Below are positions 1-12,766 of a DNA stretch of 64,000 nucleotides, piece by piece. Under the pieces are notes generated by a model that saw only the letters and a program-made list of their open reading frames with translations, was not told the origin of the DNA and did no database searches. The translations under genes and the position numbers were made by a program. Position 1 is the stretch's first letter. Each line of letters opens with the position of its first letter. The DNA lies in the NCBI GenBank assembly GCA_942486035.1, contig CALNXK010000026.1, forward strand, positions 327,501 through 391,500, in the 5' to 3' direction. This DNA comes from Porites lobata. Its lineage: Eukaryota; Cnidaria; Anthozoa; Scleractinia; Poritidae.

Positions 1-213
1 TATCATAATCGGGAGATGGCTTAACCTCCTTCAGTATAAATTACCGTACTAACTTTTTTGGTGAACAAAAAGTAAATTGAAGCTTTCCGGGTTGTCTCTT
101 TTTTTTAGAACACGCGCAAAAACTTTAAGTTACATCTCGTACTCGTTGTCTTTCTCAGATCTAAAGCTCTCTATGAGAGACTGCTCGCAGTCTACAGCTT
201 CTTTTGAGATTGG

Positions 214-930
214 TTAATGACAGGTCACGGGTTTTACCTCCATCCACCAGTCATCGGGGTACAGATATTTCTGCATAGTTAGCCCTTCTCGCGGAACGGG
301 CATCGAATATTTACCAAACGGAACAAGCGGAACAGGTTTCTTAACTAATCGCGCAGGAAATGTATCATGAAGATTATAGTTTAATGCAAAAATCCAGGTC
401 TCCAAGCCGGCGCGCTTCATCCATCCTCGATAATTGTAAAACGCAAATAAATCAACTTTTACGTGGGGTAGATCGCTTCTGTAAACTTTCATCACATTAC
501 TTGTAATCCAACGCTTATGGTAAACATTTAAACCTTTCGCTTTAAACGGTTTTGTGAACTCTTCAAAAGACATCAGTGCAAAAGTTCCTGTTCCGTTGAA
601 TCCTATATCTACGTCATTATCCCAAGGGAGGGGTCCCTTCGCCCGCACAGCGCCAAACACAGAACCGTACATCAACCAGTGTTCTATGCCAAAACCATCC
701 AGGATTTTATGAACTTCTAAGGCCATATCCAAAAGCTGTCCTCTTTCCATTTCGTTGAGGTACTCGCATGGCTGAGCGGCGAAAAATGGATGATTCCCGG
801 TGTAAAGTCCATAGTTTCTCAAGTTTAAGAAGATGTAAAATAAAAACAAGATCGTTAAGGCAACAAAAAGCACGATGTATCGTCGGCGGCATTTGGTGAA
901 GATATTCCGGCTGGACTCGGCGAGTAGCAT
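214..930 (-). CDS. LicD/fukutin-family type II membrane protein, copy 1 (238 aa, intronless)
   Basis: A single uninterrupted frame with a start ATG at 928-930 and a TAA stop at 214-216. A short basic cytoplasmic tail precedes one membrane segment at about residues 18-36, giving a type II Golgi/ER topology. The LicD nucleotidyltransferase-fold core follows, with EHWLMYGSVFGAVRAKGPL and the acidic metal-binding run WDNDVDI (D104, D106, D108), then a conserved C-terminus with YPDDWW. Known LicD/fukutin relatives transfer phosphate-linked groups, such as phosphocholine or ribitol-5-phosphate, to glycans. The substrate here cannot be deduced. It is much shorter than FKRP (about 495 aa) and consists of little more than the catalytic module. 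It is roughly three-quarters identical to the copy at 15678-16421 on the same strand, which suggests tandem or retro-duplication. A multi-exon parent gene elsewhere remains possible. Confidence 0.88.
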   Translation of the reverse strand: MLLAESSRNIFTKCRRRYIVLFVALTILFLFYIFLNLRNYGLYTGNHPFFAAQPCEYLNEMERGQLLDMALEVHKILDGFGIEHWLMYGSVFGAVRAKGPLPWDNDVDIGFNGTGTFALMSFEEFTKPFKAKGLNVYHKRWITSNVMKVYRSDLPHVKVDLFAFYNYRGWMKRAGLETWIFALNYNLHDTFPARLVKKPVPLVPFGKYSMPVPREGLTMQKYLYPDDWWMEVKPVTCH

Positions 931-1685
931 GGCGTCTCGTAAAGTTCAAGGGAAAACGGCGAAACTTGCTGTCCTTACAATGTGGTTGATACAATTTTGA
1001 AATTATCGATGTTACTAGCCAATGTAGCCTCCAAATTCGATCAATCACTGTGACGCTGTCGAAAGAGCACCCTAAAGACAATAAATGAGTTACGTATAAT
1101 GATCGTATTCCACGGGTAAATATAAGGTTTTTGTTTGCGACTATGAAACATCGCCAAGATTAAACGGCTACCGTATAACTCTTTTTGTTAAGTGTAGACC
1201 TACCAGACATAATGTCAGTTAAGTCAACAGTAGTAAATATAATGTGAGATACTTTCGCTAAAAATCGATATAACAATATGATCAGACAATAAACCTATTA
1301 TATATGTATATATCAAAAGGAACGGAAGCGTCATTCCAAGTCATTCCCAAAAGCGATTGAGTTGCCATGGAAACTCGACAAAAATTTAATTACCGGAACC
1401 TCAATCTCACTGCGTGGAAGTGAGTTAGCAAAAAATTTACATATAGTCATAGTTAACAACTGAACCTCTGTTCCAACATTTCTAAGAACAATTGAACGTG
1501 AAAATGTTTCTTTAAACCATGTTTAACCGAAGAATTTAAAAAATGGCCAATTTCTTTGAGTACATTAACGTAATTTAGAAAAACTTTCGGGTTTTTTAAG
1601 TAAGACTAATATTGCTGACATCATTCACTCTAACCTTGACTTAAGTGAATCGTGAATAATGTATTAGCCGGAAGCGTTCCCCGCC

Positions 1686-2033
1686 TAAACAAAAGAAGCA
1701 AGGTTGAATTTACAGTCGGGAATATATATTTTTCTTTACCGGCCAATATTTCGGAAGGAACAACCTTCCTTCTTTAGGGGTCTTACATCCAATATTGCAT
1801 TGTAATATAATATTATATATCATTGTATGTTAGACCATGACGAAGGAAGGCACTTCCGAAATATTGCTAAAAGAAAAGTATATATTCCCGACAGTAAAAT
1901 CAGCTTAGCGTGAATTTCATCCGATTGGTTCGAGTCGTTTTCTCCCTCAGTAACGTCGTTACTGAGGGAGTAATAACGACTCGAAGTAATCGGCTGAAAT
2001 TCAGGCTAGAATCAGCCTTGCATCGTTTGTTTC
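1686..2033. repeat. Composite inverted-repeat element with nested palindromes
   Basis: The outer ends pair: AAACAAA..GCAAGGTTGA at the left and its complement TCAGCCTTGC.. at the right. Inside are two further foldbacks. One spans about 1718-1895, with arms built on GTCGGGAATATATA and CCGAAATATT. The other spans 1911-2003, a near-perfect hairpin centred on CAGTAACGTCGTTACTG. This is typical of a non-autonomous DNA transposon or a nested pair. No coding capacity is seen. Confidence 0.65.
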
Positions 2034-2162
2034 TATTTTTCCAATTATAGCTGCATTAGATCCTTTATCAGTATCCCGTCCTTGTTGTTTGTAAGTTGGT
2101 CCTTGATTTCAAGATTGAATTTATTAATACAATATAATATATACAGCTGAATATTAATTATA

Positions 2163-2352
2163 CAGGGGCACCCAGCGTCAATTTTCGGAAAATATCTGTT
2201 CGGAAGACGATTTTAGATCTAGAATTTTCGGAACATTTGCTGTAAAATTTCTTGCTTGCATGCCTCTCCTAGGATTCTCGAACATCTAAAAAATGGTATA
2301 ATTGCCCATTTTTAACGATTTTTACCCTAAAAAGGTCACCTAGAATTTTCGG
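2163..2352 (+). repeat. CAGGGGCACCCA-ended repeat, truncated copy
   Basis: Starts CAGGGGCACCCAGCG and carries several ATTTTCGG blocks. It matches, in opposite orientation, the inner half of the longer element at 48055-48453, including ATTGCCCATTTTTAACG and GGTCACCTAGAATTTTCGG. One terminus seems to be missing. Confidence 0.65.
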
Positions 2353-5300
2353 TTAGTCTTTCCGTGAGACCCTATTTAGTTTTCTCTTTAGGGATCGTCT
2401 GCACAACATTCAGTATATAGTAACTCATTGTCTAGAGCTCCTAAGGTCCTCACTTCAAACAGTTCACAAAGGTTCTTTTAAAACTTTTTCTTCGCTCACT
2501 TCATTCACCATTAACGTAACCCACCAGAGTTCAGGATTTCAGCTTTTTCGGAAGGAAAGTTCGAGGGAAGGCGTGAAAATAAGGAGACTGGATGACGAGG
2601 GAATGCAAGTATCATGCACACTTCACTTCCAGCACAGCAGGGCTGAGATATAATGATATTTTGACGAAGGAATGAAACAAGAAAACTTGCATGATTAATT
2701 CAAAACAGAACACTGTATTAGAATGATTTGAACAGGACTGAAAAAAGTAGAAGGCTCTGTGTTTTGTTTTAGAATATTCTGTAAATTCCGTCCTTTAGTA
2801 TATTTCTTATTTTAGAATATTCCGCGTATTCCGCTGTTCCGTTCCGTTCCATCATTCTTCAAAACAGGGGTCACCATAACGCACAAAAGCCTAGTGGAAA
2901 TTTTCCTAATGTACTTAAGTACTAATTAAGAGGAACTTAAATCCGTTAGCAGAAATAAATAACTTCGATTCGAAGCAAACTCCGCTTTGTTACTTGTTGA
3001 CTGCGACATTTCCACTTTAAAGCAAAAACTGATAATTGCAAAATTTGCATATTCCCTTAAAAACGAAAGAAAGACTTTAATGTTCATCTATTAGCTGAAA
3101 TAGTTTTTTTTTTTTTTCGCCTTTCTCCGTTCAGAATCAGTCCACAGAACCTAAAATTTGACAAACAACACCTGAGTTTACACCTTGCTAAATAACCCCG
3201 AGCGTACGCAAACAAAGATTGTAACATTCTAGAAAAGCGACTATGCTGAAGGAAGGCGACTTCATTAAATATTCGCAACCCCATGAACATGTCAAGGTAG
3301 AAGTTGAGCAATATCAGACGACCGAATAGAGTCTAAAAATTCAAGAATACTTGGGAAACAAGGTTAAGGTCATTTGTCATTTGACGAAGTTTGGAACATT
3401 GAATGCACATATTTGTAATCGCTTTATCTGTACTAAAAGTACTTGTAAATATCATCAAAGTGAAATGTAAATCACACGCTCGTACAGTGCGTATAATTAT
3501 GAACATGTCAATGTCGCAAACTGTTATTACTATATAAAAAGAACTGTCCAAGTTGTGCCAGGGCAGTGTGATATTACTTAAACATTAAAACAGCAATGCG
3601 ATATCTTTTAAACATTTTAAGATGTTAATACTAGATGTAAAATGTTCGTGGTAATGTTATTAATGCGCCGCGGGAGCGATTTGCCGGTCGCACAATATTG
3701 TTCGATGCCCCGATTGCCAACATCGAATTTTACTTTTTTAGTCACCAAAAAAGTCTATTGCAAAGGAAATAAAAACGAAAGGGGTGGCAGCTTCGAGGAT
3801 TTTGCCCTTTTCGAAATATCACGCTCGAAAAAATAGAAAAAAAAAACTGAGGCGTAAATGGCAAGGCATAGCCGATTCTAGATTAATTGATTCGACCACG
3901 GTTTTAACCACGACACAGAATTCTCAGCGCACAGATTCCCCTGAGTTTTCGTGTTTAGCACTTACCTTAACTTGAAATGCCACATCTCTGTCACACTTTC
4001 AAGTTATATTCCCGTTCAAAGCTGAAAACAGCCTCGTGACTAATAGCCCACGTTATTCTATAAACGTGACAACGCATTGGGGGCGAAATGCAAATTTTTC
4101 ACGATTCCATTGACTGGCAATTCCCAGAAGAGATTTAAGCACAAAGAAAATCCAACCAAATATAGAAAAATGACCAGAAAGCATCGAAGTCATGTTAGAA
4201 TTTTAACATATCAAAGAGGGCACCTGGTACAGCCGTATTATGGTAACGTAGAAGCCTGGACTGGACTAGACTGGACTGGATTGTCCAAAGGAACAAACAC
4301 ACCAGGGGACTTACCTGAGCCGGAATTGCTGAGTTGTTTTTATTTGTCCTCAGAGTAGGCAACTATGTTAGAAGCAACTTTACTGTCACGCCAGTAAAAT
4401 GTGGTTAATCAGGAACGTGACGCTAGCTATCAGTAACCCTTTCATGACGGTTCTTATTTCAATAAAGCGATTGTGTAGTCAAGTTGCCAAGGTCAGCAAG
4501 CGTCTAAGATGCATTGTATTCTAGCGTAGAACTTTACGGCCTTGTTGTCTTTAGCAGGCTAGTACGATCCACAGCATCGGCCAATTAATTTTTTCAGAGC
4601 ACTATTCATGGCTAAGAGTTTGCACGTGCAACGCTGAGCCGTCTTGTAGTACAGCCTTTTCTACTGGCTATGCCAGCAGACGTTCGTCTAGCTATAAAAG
4701 TCTTGAACAACTGTTCAGAATTCACTTGGGTTCTGTTGTTCAGCAAGGTTAGCGCTCAGTATATTATTCTTGTAAAATGTTTCCCTCCCTCCCTCCCTCC
4801 CTTTGGAGACGACGTTTGGGCTTTGTTAGTGCTGTGCCAGGCGGTGTGCGTCACGAGATTCGACCAATCAGAATGCGTCATTTGTAGAGTGATTTTCGCG
4901 CTCGGAAAGAGCTGTTTGCAGAGGTATACGTGGTGAAATTTTCGCTTTATTCCAAGCTTGTGTTGGTAATTTCGACACTATACCGCCGTGGAAAGTTGTT
5001 GGAACACTTTATCTTGATAGCAGTTGCGTTACTTTTAAATATTTTGCTTTCTTGAGCGTTTGTGACGAGTTTGAATTGCTCGGTCATGTGCGGACCGCCA
5101 TGAGGATTTGAATGTTGTTTTTGCCGTTCTTCTTGGATTTATTGCTGGTTACTGTTAGCGGTTTTATCGAATTATTTTGGCCATCTTGTTACTTCAACCC
5201 TTCTTCTTTGCAATTTTCGGGGTCTACCCCTGTTAGTTTTCCAGTTATGAGCCGTTGAAAGTGTCTTGGAATTAAGACATCGTCTCAGCCAAGTGGCACA

Positions 5301-6439
5301 ACTCCCGGGAAACGGGCTGAGAAAACATGCCGAAGCGGAAGCCGACGTGAAGCGAGTAACGCCAAATCCAGGAAGACTTTGTTCTATTTTAAACCACAAA
5401 AGGTAAATAAGTTTGAATATTGTAATAACCTTTGGAAACAAGACATTTTTCATAACCCAGTGCGGAAACTGAAAGCGTGACTTTAAAATAATTTGCATGC
5501 GGTGTGTGCTATCTTTGTGTAAACTTTAATACGTGAGGGAATAAATTGTTATAAATCTCTACCAAAACACAACACCATTATCGAAGATCCAGACAACATA
5601 CAGGATTTTAAAACTGTGAGGGTAGGTTTTACTTTATAACAAAATCGATATACTGCGCTCACTTTAATGACCGCACAGACAAGATCGTGGTTTATTTCAC
5701 TGTTTATTTCTGCGGCTGTAGCTTCGGTGAAATTCCGATTGTGCTGCAGCTGTTCGGCTCTTTCGGTCCGTTTTCCCCTTGCCTGATTGAAGATTTATTT
5801 GCTCATAAGGATTTCAAGCGGGCACTGTTTTCAAAATAATATAAACTTGTCGATGAAAATAAAATTGTTATGAGAGACGATTTCTCACCTTGCTGTTTGC
5901 ACGCGCTCCCCCTGCTTTGCGGGTAAGAAAGTCCATCAAATATATTAACACTTCTAATGAATGAATTTTTTTTTAGTTAAGCAAATCCAGGTATGAACTA
6001 CATATCTCTTTAACTGTGAGATAAAAACATACATATAAACCAAACAGTACATAAAATCTTATGAGAAGCAGGAAATTAGTCGCCGCTCAAAGTCGGCTAG
6101 ATCGCACGATCGTCTCCGAATCGCGATAAACTTCTTGAAATTGTCTTGTGAAGCCAATAGCAAGCATGTAAGGCCACTATGAGATCTTGAAATTTCTCGA
6201 AATCGCTCTCTTGCGTAATGTTTTTCGGAAAAGGCAGCAGTGTTTTGATCCCTGGGTTTGATTCATTTCTCCTACGAGATGCGAACTCGACCGTGTCACG
6301 ATTGAAATGAGGCACAGTAACAGTTTTACCCATGAACCTTTGTGGGTCGTGACGCACACCGCCTGTGCTGTGCCATCCTCGCCGTTGCGGTTAAATCTGA
6401 GGAGCGACTTCCACCAAGCTTGTTGGCAGCGTTGCCGTT

Positions 6440-6665
6440 TTATATCGCTACCCTGCGAGAAGAGGTTTTTCTCTTGCATGGCTTTTAGCGTTTACGAAGT
6501 CATTCGCGTGGCTTGTCTGTCGCGTGGTTGGTTTGTTTATAACCCGTGTTTGTTTCTCACGGCGAGTAACCAAACCAACTACGCGACAGGCAAGCCACGC
6601 GAATGACTTCGTAAACGCTAAAAGCCATGCAAGAAAGAAACCTCTGCTCGTAGGGTATATACAGC
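6440..6665. repeat. Long near-perfect foldback (arms about 90-100 bp)
   Basis: The arm 6474-6538 is repeated in reverse complement at about 6568-6632, with only two or three differences over 65 bases; those I can place would be G:U pairs in RNA. Weaker pairing extends outward to about 6440 and 6665. The loop is about 25-30 nt. If transcribed, it would form a long double-stranded RNA hairpin. The overlapping frames on the two strands are by-products of the palindrome. Confidence 0.75.
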
Positions 6666-7196
6666 CTGCAAACCGATACTCTTGTCCGATCCACAGAGAA
6701 CCCGAACGCTGTATTAGTTAATAAAATAATAAGATGTACTTACCTGTGTTCCTGCGTCTTTATGATTCGTTTTATAAGGGATTTTAAATCCGGTCAGAGA
6801 TAGCCTGCGGGGCAGGAAGGGAAAGGGAGTTTTAGGCGCGAGAGAAACGCGAGGGTCGGGGCGCGCGAGGAGGGAGGGAAGTAAACCAGGAGGCCATTGT
6901 TTTCGCCATCCCGCCTACTAATAATATATGTAAAAATAACATAACTGTGAACGACTAGCTGTCAAATAAGTCTGGCCTCGATACACTTATTTTTAGCTTT
7001 CGTTTTCCTAAAAGACATCTGGAGTGAGGGTACGTACTATATGAACAAAGTTCAAATGCGGTCGTCCGTTGAAAGAAGAAAGTTGCAACGATGCGTGGCT
7101 TGTTATATAAAATCCAGCAAAAATCTATTACGTAATTTACTGAAGGAAACGTGCTGGACGTAGCACGTTGCACGCAATGTTTGTCTGAGAAAAATT

Positions 7197-7294
7197 TAGC
7201 CTGAGTATCAGGCCTTCCTAAAGGGCTAGGGGAGAGGAGATTTTTTCGCTTCCATCTTTCCCCTTTTCCCCAGAAACGCCTGATACTCAGGCTA
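7197..7294. mobile_element. TAG...CTA foldback MITE with 9-bp target duplication
   Basis: The ends TAGCCTGAGTATCAGGC and GCCTGATACTCAGGCTA are perfectly inverted. The flanking direct repeat AGAAAAATT occurs at 7188-7196 and 7295-7303. The 98-bp element is non-coding. Confidence 0.85.
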
Positions 7295-7538
7295 AGAAAA
7301 ATTTAAAACACTTTGCTGGCTCTCGAATCATACGAAAGAACGCTGGTAGCAGGGAAAGAAGAGCTGAACTTCGAAGATCTACAAGAAAGCTGCAATCAAT
7401 TATTAAAGTAAGTTCCTGGCGGCTTTAAAACGTCTATAACCAGCAAGACCAAAAATCGTCTTTAACAATCTGGTCGTTGATAAAGCGTAGCCTGCGTGGT
7501 AGGCGTTTGACGACAAACAGCAGATAACAAGAACACAG

Positions 7539-7647
7539 CTTGCCTGCGTGTAGACGTCTCCTATTTCCTTTGTTGCACGCGGAAAAGGGACGTCGTCCCT
7601 TTTCCGCATGCAACAAAGGAAATAGGAGACGTCTGCACGCAGGCAAG
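7539..7647. repeat. Near-perfect 109-bp palindrome
   Basis: Arms of about 54 nt start CTTGCCTGCGTG and end CACGCAGGCAAG, with the centre at GGGACGTCGTCCC. An incomplete TAGCCTGCG-type end lies just to the left at about 7488, so this is probably the core of a foldback MITE. Open frames on both strands read the same amino-acid string, as expected from a palindrome. Confidence 0.8.
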
Positions 7648-8042
7648 AACACAGCTGGCAGCATGATATTTCCTTTGTTTTTTCTAGTGAGTAAAACAAG
7701 CCGTTGGGAGATGAGGCTTCTGAAAACCAGTCAGTAAAACTCACCTAGCTGACAGATCTTTTCCTTCAAACAGTTCTTTTAACTGTCTTCTTCTATTCCC
7801 CTTTCCAGCTGAAATTGATGCCACCACTTTCTAATTCTAACGATGAATTCCGAACGGAAATCTCATCACGCTTCACTAAGAACATATTTTTAACGATTAC
7901 TGAAAGATGCATTAAGTTACTTAGTAACGTGATGTTGATTTCAACCAATCGGATTAAGGTATTTTAGGCTGTGATTGGACATGTTTTGAAGACTGACTGA
8001 ATCGGGATTTTAACATTCGCCTGGTACCGCGCTGACCTGACA

Positions 8043-8380
8043 CCCCGGGGGGAGGGGGGGCACTTTAGGAATTTCTGGGTGGGGATGTGCCGCGGGGACC
8101 CTGGAACCCTGGAACCCTTGACCTATACCAGAGCTAGTTCAGCTGAATTTTGCTACCCTATACTAGAGTAAACTCCCAAAATCCCCCTATCCTAGAGTAG
8201 CTGTTTCCCCAGTCTAGATACAATCTTCAACCAACTGATCAGTTTCGTGAAAAATGATACCCTATTCTAGACCCAAACGCTGTGATTTACATACCCTATC
8301 CTAGAGTAAAGTGCTTGAAAACCATACCCTTCACAGCGGCACATACCCATATAGCCCATATATGGCAGTACCCCCCGGGC
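8043..8380 (+). mobile_element. CCCGGGG-ended MITE with internal CCTATTCTAGA repeats, copy A
   Basis: The left end is CCCCGGGGGGAGG..CACTTTAGG, followed by GGGGATGTGCCGC. The right end is CGGCACATACCCATATAG..GTACCCCCCGGG, so the ends are loosely inverted. The inside holds degenerate repeats of ACCCTATNCTAGA. The direct flank CTGACAC (7 bp) is visible on both sides and fits a target duplication. Confidence 0.75.
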
Positions 8381-8685
8381 CTGACACTACTTTTGACAGT
8401 TTGAAAAGAGTTCACCTCAACCCGAAATCAGCGTCGGCTACTTCTAGAAATCCGCTTCAATCTTGCCTAGTGTTTCATTTGATCCTCGATCTTTTACAAA
8501 AAACCTGTTTTTGAGCAAACTTTGACTCATCCTATGACATTATGTTATCATATTTGGTCAAAAACAGTATCCAAAGGAACAAGAACTGAAGAGGTGAGAA
8601 ACGCGTAAGCGCCGGGTGGGAGAAATCCCTTTCGTTTACCAAAATAACAAAAGAAATGAATCAATAACATTGGCGAGTAAGTTCT

Positions 8686-8822
8686 TAGCCTGCGTAGCAA
8701 GCGTTTCCAATCGAGGTATTGCGCGAAAGTTAGAGCGTAAGCAAAAAAAAGGTTGAATTTTTTTTGCTATTGCCCCAGCTTTCTAGACGAACCTCGCGAG
8801 GAAACGCTTGCTACGCAGGCTA
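8686..8822. mobile_element. TAG...CTA foldback MITE with 9-bp target duplication
   Basis: The inverted ends are TAGCCTGCGTAGCAAGCG and CGCTTGCTACGCAGGCTA. The flanking GTAAGTTCT at 8677-8685 and 8823-8831 is an exact 9-bp duplication. Confidence 0.87.
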
Positions 8823-9573
8823 GTAAGTTCTATGTATTTGGAAAATCACAGGTAGCCCAAGCTCCAAATATGAGATCGGCGAGCATCGGCATTGTTGCGT
8901 AACATCACATCAAAAACCGACAAAGCTTGTCTACGAGATCTGTTTGATTCCCATTGTTTTATGGGGGAAGCTGAAAAACAAGTTCATGATTTTTGCTTTA
9001 CATAGGATCAGCTCAATTAATTAGAAGACGGGTTAAAATTGATCAGTTGTGAATTTGCTTTTCATTTTGATGGAATACTATCAATAATCGTGTAACAGCT
9101 GTTCGTATTGATATTCGTTACAGTCTATCATGATGCCTGTATTGAGAATCTTTTATTGCGTTTAATTTTATTTACATTTCGAATAAAACTTAAGTCCCCC
9201 CCTCCGTCAAATGAGTGATTTTACTTTGAGCCCCCCTATGTTAGCAGCAATTTTATGTAATGCCCCCCCTCTAGTTTTTCAGCCTCCCCCTCCTGATAAT
9301 TATTGCACAGTCCCTAAGGATAATTCTTGTACATGTGATAAAAATATCACCAAAATATAGTGAGGTGGCTACTCAGTTTGCTTCAAAAGAAGCAAATGTC
9401 CTCTGAATTTAGAGCCAAGACATAATCAAAGGCTTCTAGGAGCGAGCTCAAAGATGAATTGAATCGTAAACGAGCATGGGTGCTAAGTGCCACTGCTCTT
9501 GAATTCCGTCATTGAGTTTCGTTATTATTGACAACTGGCCAAATGTTGAAGATTATCACCTCTGTGTCTATAG

Positions 9574-10022
9574 CCCGGGGGGGGCACTTGGGTATTTTTT
9601 GGGTGGGTATGTGCCGCCCGGAACTCCAAGTTGGCAACCCGTTCTAGAAAAAATTTCCCCTAAAATTGATACCCCGTTCTAGAAAGGGGCCAATTTTTTA
9701 TACCCCGTTCTAGAAATCGCCCTAAAACTGATACCCCATTCTAGAAATGGGCCAATTTTTTTATACTCCGTTCTAGGGTGTAACACAAGAGTACAACGGT
9801 TTGCTTGTTAACGCATTGAACCGTATTTTTAAAAGTAATCTGTCCTTGAATAATTTCAAATGGCTGCTTACAAACGTAGAGCTTTCGTGCGTTCGAAATA
9901 TTATACCCCGTTCTAGAAAAGGCCTCTGAAATGGATACCCCGTTCTAAATCAGGAGCTTCAAAATCACGACCCCTTTGGGCGGCACATACCCGTATAGGT
10001 AATGTATGGGAGTACCCCCGGG
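9574..10022 (+). mobile_element. CCCGGGG-ended MITE with TACCCCGTTCTAGAA minisatellite, copy B
   Basis: Has the same end pattern as copy A (GTATGTGCCGCC near the left, GCGGCACATACCCGTATAGG near the right). Internally it has at least four repeats of a unit with ATACCCCGTTCTAGAAA. The flank TCTATAG is repeated on both sides, again 7 bp. Confidence 0.72.
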
Positions 10023-12299
10023 ATCTATAGTCACTGGAAGGCTTGAGAAACATTCCGTTTTGAAATTCACTTGTTTTAAACTGCTTGGACACTGTAACAT
10101 ATTCACTTTTCTCCTTAGTGTTTTTTTTACATTTCGTGACTTTCTCTGTGTGTTGCCGGGTCTGACTTGATAGATCATGTTTACATTTCTTTAGCATTTG
10201 ATTTTTGGCATAAGGTATTTAGCACTTGGTTTTTGGCATCTGCTTTTTGGCATAAATCGTCGGTTTCAAAAAGCATTTCGTCAGCATTTCTTCAGTAACT
10301 TTTTGGCATCTCTATAGCACCGGCAGCTGTACGTGTTCTTTCTTGCGCCTACTACTTCCAAGCGCCTGCTACGCCGGCTATAACAATTCAAACCCGACAC
10401 AGTCGAAGTATCGATTGCATGTGTACCTGAATATTCTAGCCTAAATTTATTAACGTTATCAGCGCAGCATTTCTACTTAACGCTTTTTAGTTGTAAAATA
10501 ATTTGCTTTCTCATGTGAACGTCAACGTCGCTTTACAATTCGAGGACCGTTTTTAGCAGCTAAGACTCTTAGGCTTATTCGCTTTTCGCTGAACGAAATC
10601 CCATGTCGATGGCATCTTACCCATATCAAGTAATATCGGGAACAAATGTGCACAATTCGTGCAAATATACAACAGTCATCCACACTCAATTATTTCAACG
10701 TCCTTTTAACAATTCCAGGACTATTTCTTGCAGATAATTTTGTCAGTGTTCTTTAGAATATTGCCATTAATACAAGACCCATCTCCGGCTGGCTACTCTT
10801 TTGTGTTGGGAAATAAATGTACGCCTTACTAGTACCCTCTAGAATGTGCCAAACATATGCGTAAAAGGCACTTGGAACAAAAGTAATTCTAAGTATTAAA
10901 GGGAAGTAAGAAAAAAGTGTTTAATTTGACTTTAATGAATAAATTAATGAGAATCGAGTGAGTGCAAATGCCCATGGCATGAGTGCGTCATTCATGAGCT
11001 AAAAAGCAGTTTTGAAATCAATGTTTCTTTCGATAGAAGCAAGAGGAATTTAATTCACGATTGTTGAGTAACCAGTGCAAAGCCGACGGCTAAAGGTGAT
11101 TCAAGGGGAAACAGTTTTGCTTACCTGTATTATCTCTAATAATTTCCTGTTTGTAGGCAGTCTCGTCAGTAGAGCTGTTGAAAAAAATTGCAGAGCATTT
11201 CAACCGCAACTTTCCACTCGAGCAGTTTGTTTTGACTTTTGTCGCTTCCCACTTCACTCACTTTTCATTCTAGAATGCTGTAGAATGCTTTTTGAAGTAC
11301 AGAACCTCACTGCACAGTGGTGTACAGTGATAAATGAACCACAAAAGCCATACTGGAAGGACACTGCTCATGGATGAATCAGCAAATTTCCAACGCGCCC
11401 TTGGATTATATTTCAATCTTTAATAACTAGTTTGTCAATTACACCTAGTCCCAGTCCTTCGCTGCTGGTGATATTTTTCCAGTCCGGTGATGTCGCGGAA
11501 AGACTTGAATAATTTCACGCATCGAGATGCTCTTACTTGTCAAGAAAGTACCCAGCCTTCAGTCCTAGACCTATTTAACTTCCTCGCGGGCAACCAAATA
11601 ATTTTCTGTTCTAGAACTGAAATTGTAGGCGTAGTATTTCGCTTGAAATTTGAAGTTAAGTGAGTCCAAAGTGGCGGAAAATGGCCGAATCCTACGTGAG
11701 CGCGCGCTTTCTAAGGCTGATTTTTCGCACTTTAACTCTTGCAAGATGATTATTTCTATCTCTGTAATACTTCTCTATCATTAAAGGCCACAAATTTGAA
11801 GAAAACTAATAATCGGTAAAATATATCGTCCGGACGCTTTTCGCGTGACGAACGATGATACGATGGTACTAACAAAACACTCTGCTCGCCACACTCGGTA
11901 CCCCCAAATTAACTTGCTGAAATGAAAAATTAACCGTTTTGCAACCACATACTTCCAATGAAAAGATACCCAGTCTTTACATCTTTAGTATTATTTATTT
12001 CTGCTCGCAAGATTATGACCTATTTATTAACCTTATCAATACACAGCTAGACCGCCAGTGCTAGGATCAACTATGCTTAATTAAGCACTCATCCTGAAAC
12101 CGATACTAATATCCTGAAACCGATCCAAAAAAAGCCCAGACAGGAAACGCCAGCTGGAACGTTTAAAGTTTGTAAAAGCGCTGAGTTTTAAGAACTCTTT
12201 CTCAAGTATTTATGCTATGCGTGCAAAGATCACCAGAAAAATTACGGTCAGTGCTTCCTGATGAAATTTGTGTCATATCTTCTTCATAACTCTAAAGGA

Positions 12300-12440
12300 A
12301 CACAAAATGAGGCCCGAAGGGCAGAAGAAAAATTTTTTGGAGACCGCACCCCCCCTTATCTCAGGGTCTGGATGACCACCCCCCCACCCCTTTCCCCTAT
12401 ATGAAGGTCTGGATCCCGGGGGGGGGGGGTCTGGATCCGC
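12300..12440 (-). repeat. GC-rich low-complexity repeat with poly-C/G runs
   Basis: Contains CCCCCCTTATCTCAGGGTCTGGATG and a run of G beside GGATCC. The minus-strand translation is proline- and glycine-rich and lacks domain character. A related C-run lies near 17500-17520. Confidence 0.4.
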
Positions 12441-12766
12441 TACTGTAACATTTTGTGTACGGGTATTTAAGCCACAAACTAATGACTTCAGCACAAAATT
12501 GCTTTACAACAGCAATATATACTCGCGCGTATCACAGCATGAACCATTTTTTCTCTCTAAGGTAATATGACAGGCGGTGTAGGAATGCTTCTTTGAAGGA
12601 CGGGAGCCAAGAAAAAGTGTCATTTTAGTCTGGTATAATTTTATAGGAGCATAATACCTCCAGACAAGTACAATTCAAAGCGTAATACCTTGGTTTCGTG
12701 GGGAGAGCATATCGATTTTACGAACATAATTAATCCGATAAAAACGTGTACCGACTGCAATCAATC

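Noticed and set aside
707..1081. 124-codon open frame overlapping LicD-like copy 1 on the same strand
   Set aside because: It overlaps the LicD frame out of phase and has no domain character; a shadow frame.
4670..4936. 88-codon plus-strand frame with a CCCT simple repeat inside
   Set aside because: The composition follows the simple repeat (serine/proline run); there are no splice partners or domains.
6810..6890. Another TAG...CTA foldback starting TAGCCTGCGGGGCAGG
   Set aside because: Only one end is visible; no matching right end or duplication found.
7434..7744. Overlapping frames on both strands giving the same peptide
   Set aside because: They are produced by the 7539-7647 palindrome.
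11075..11377. 100-codon plus-strand frame
   Set aside because: Starts with ordinary-looking sequence but has no recognisable domain, no conserved neighbours and no splice context; length is within chance for AT-moderate DNA.
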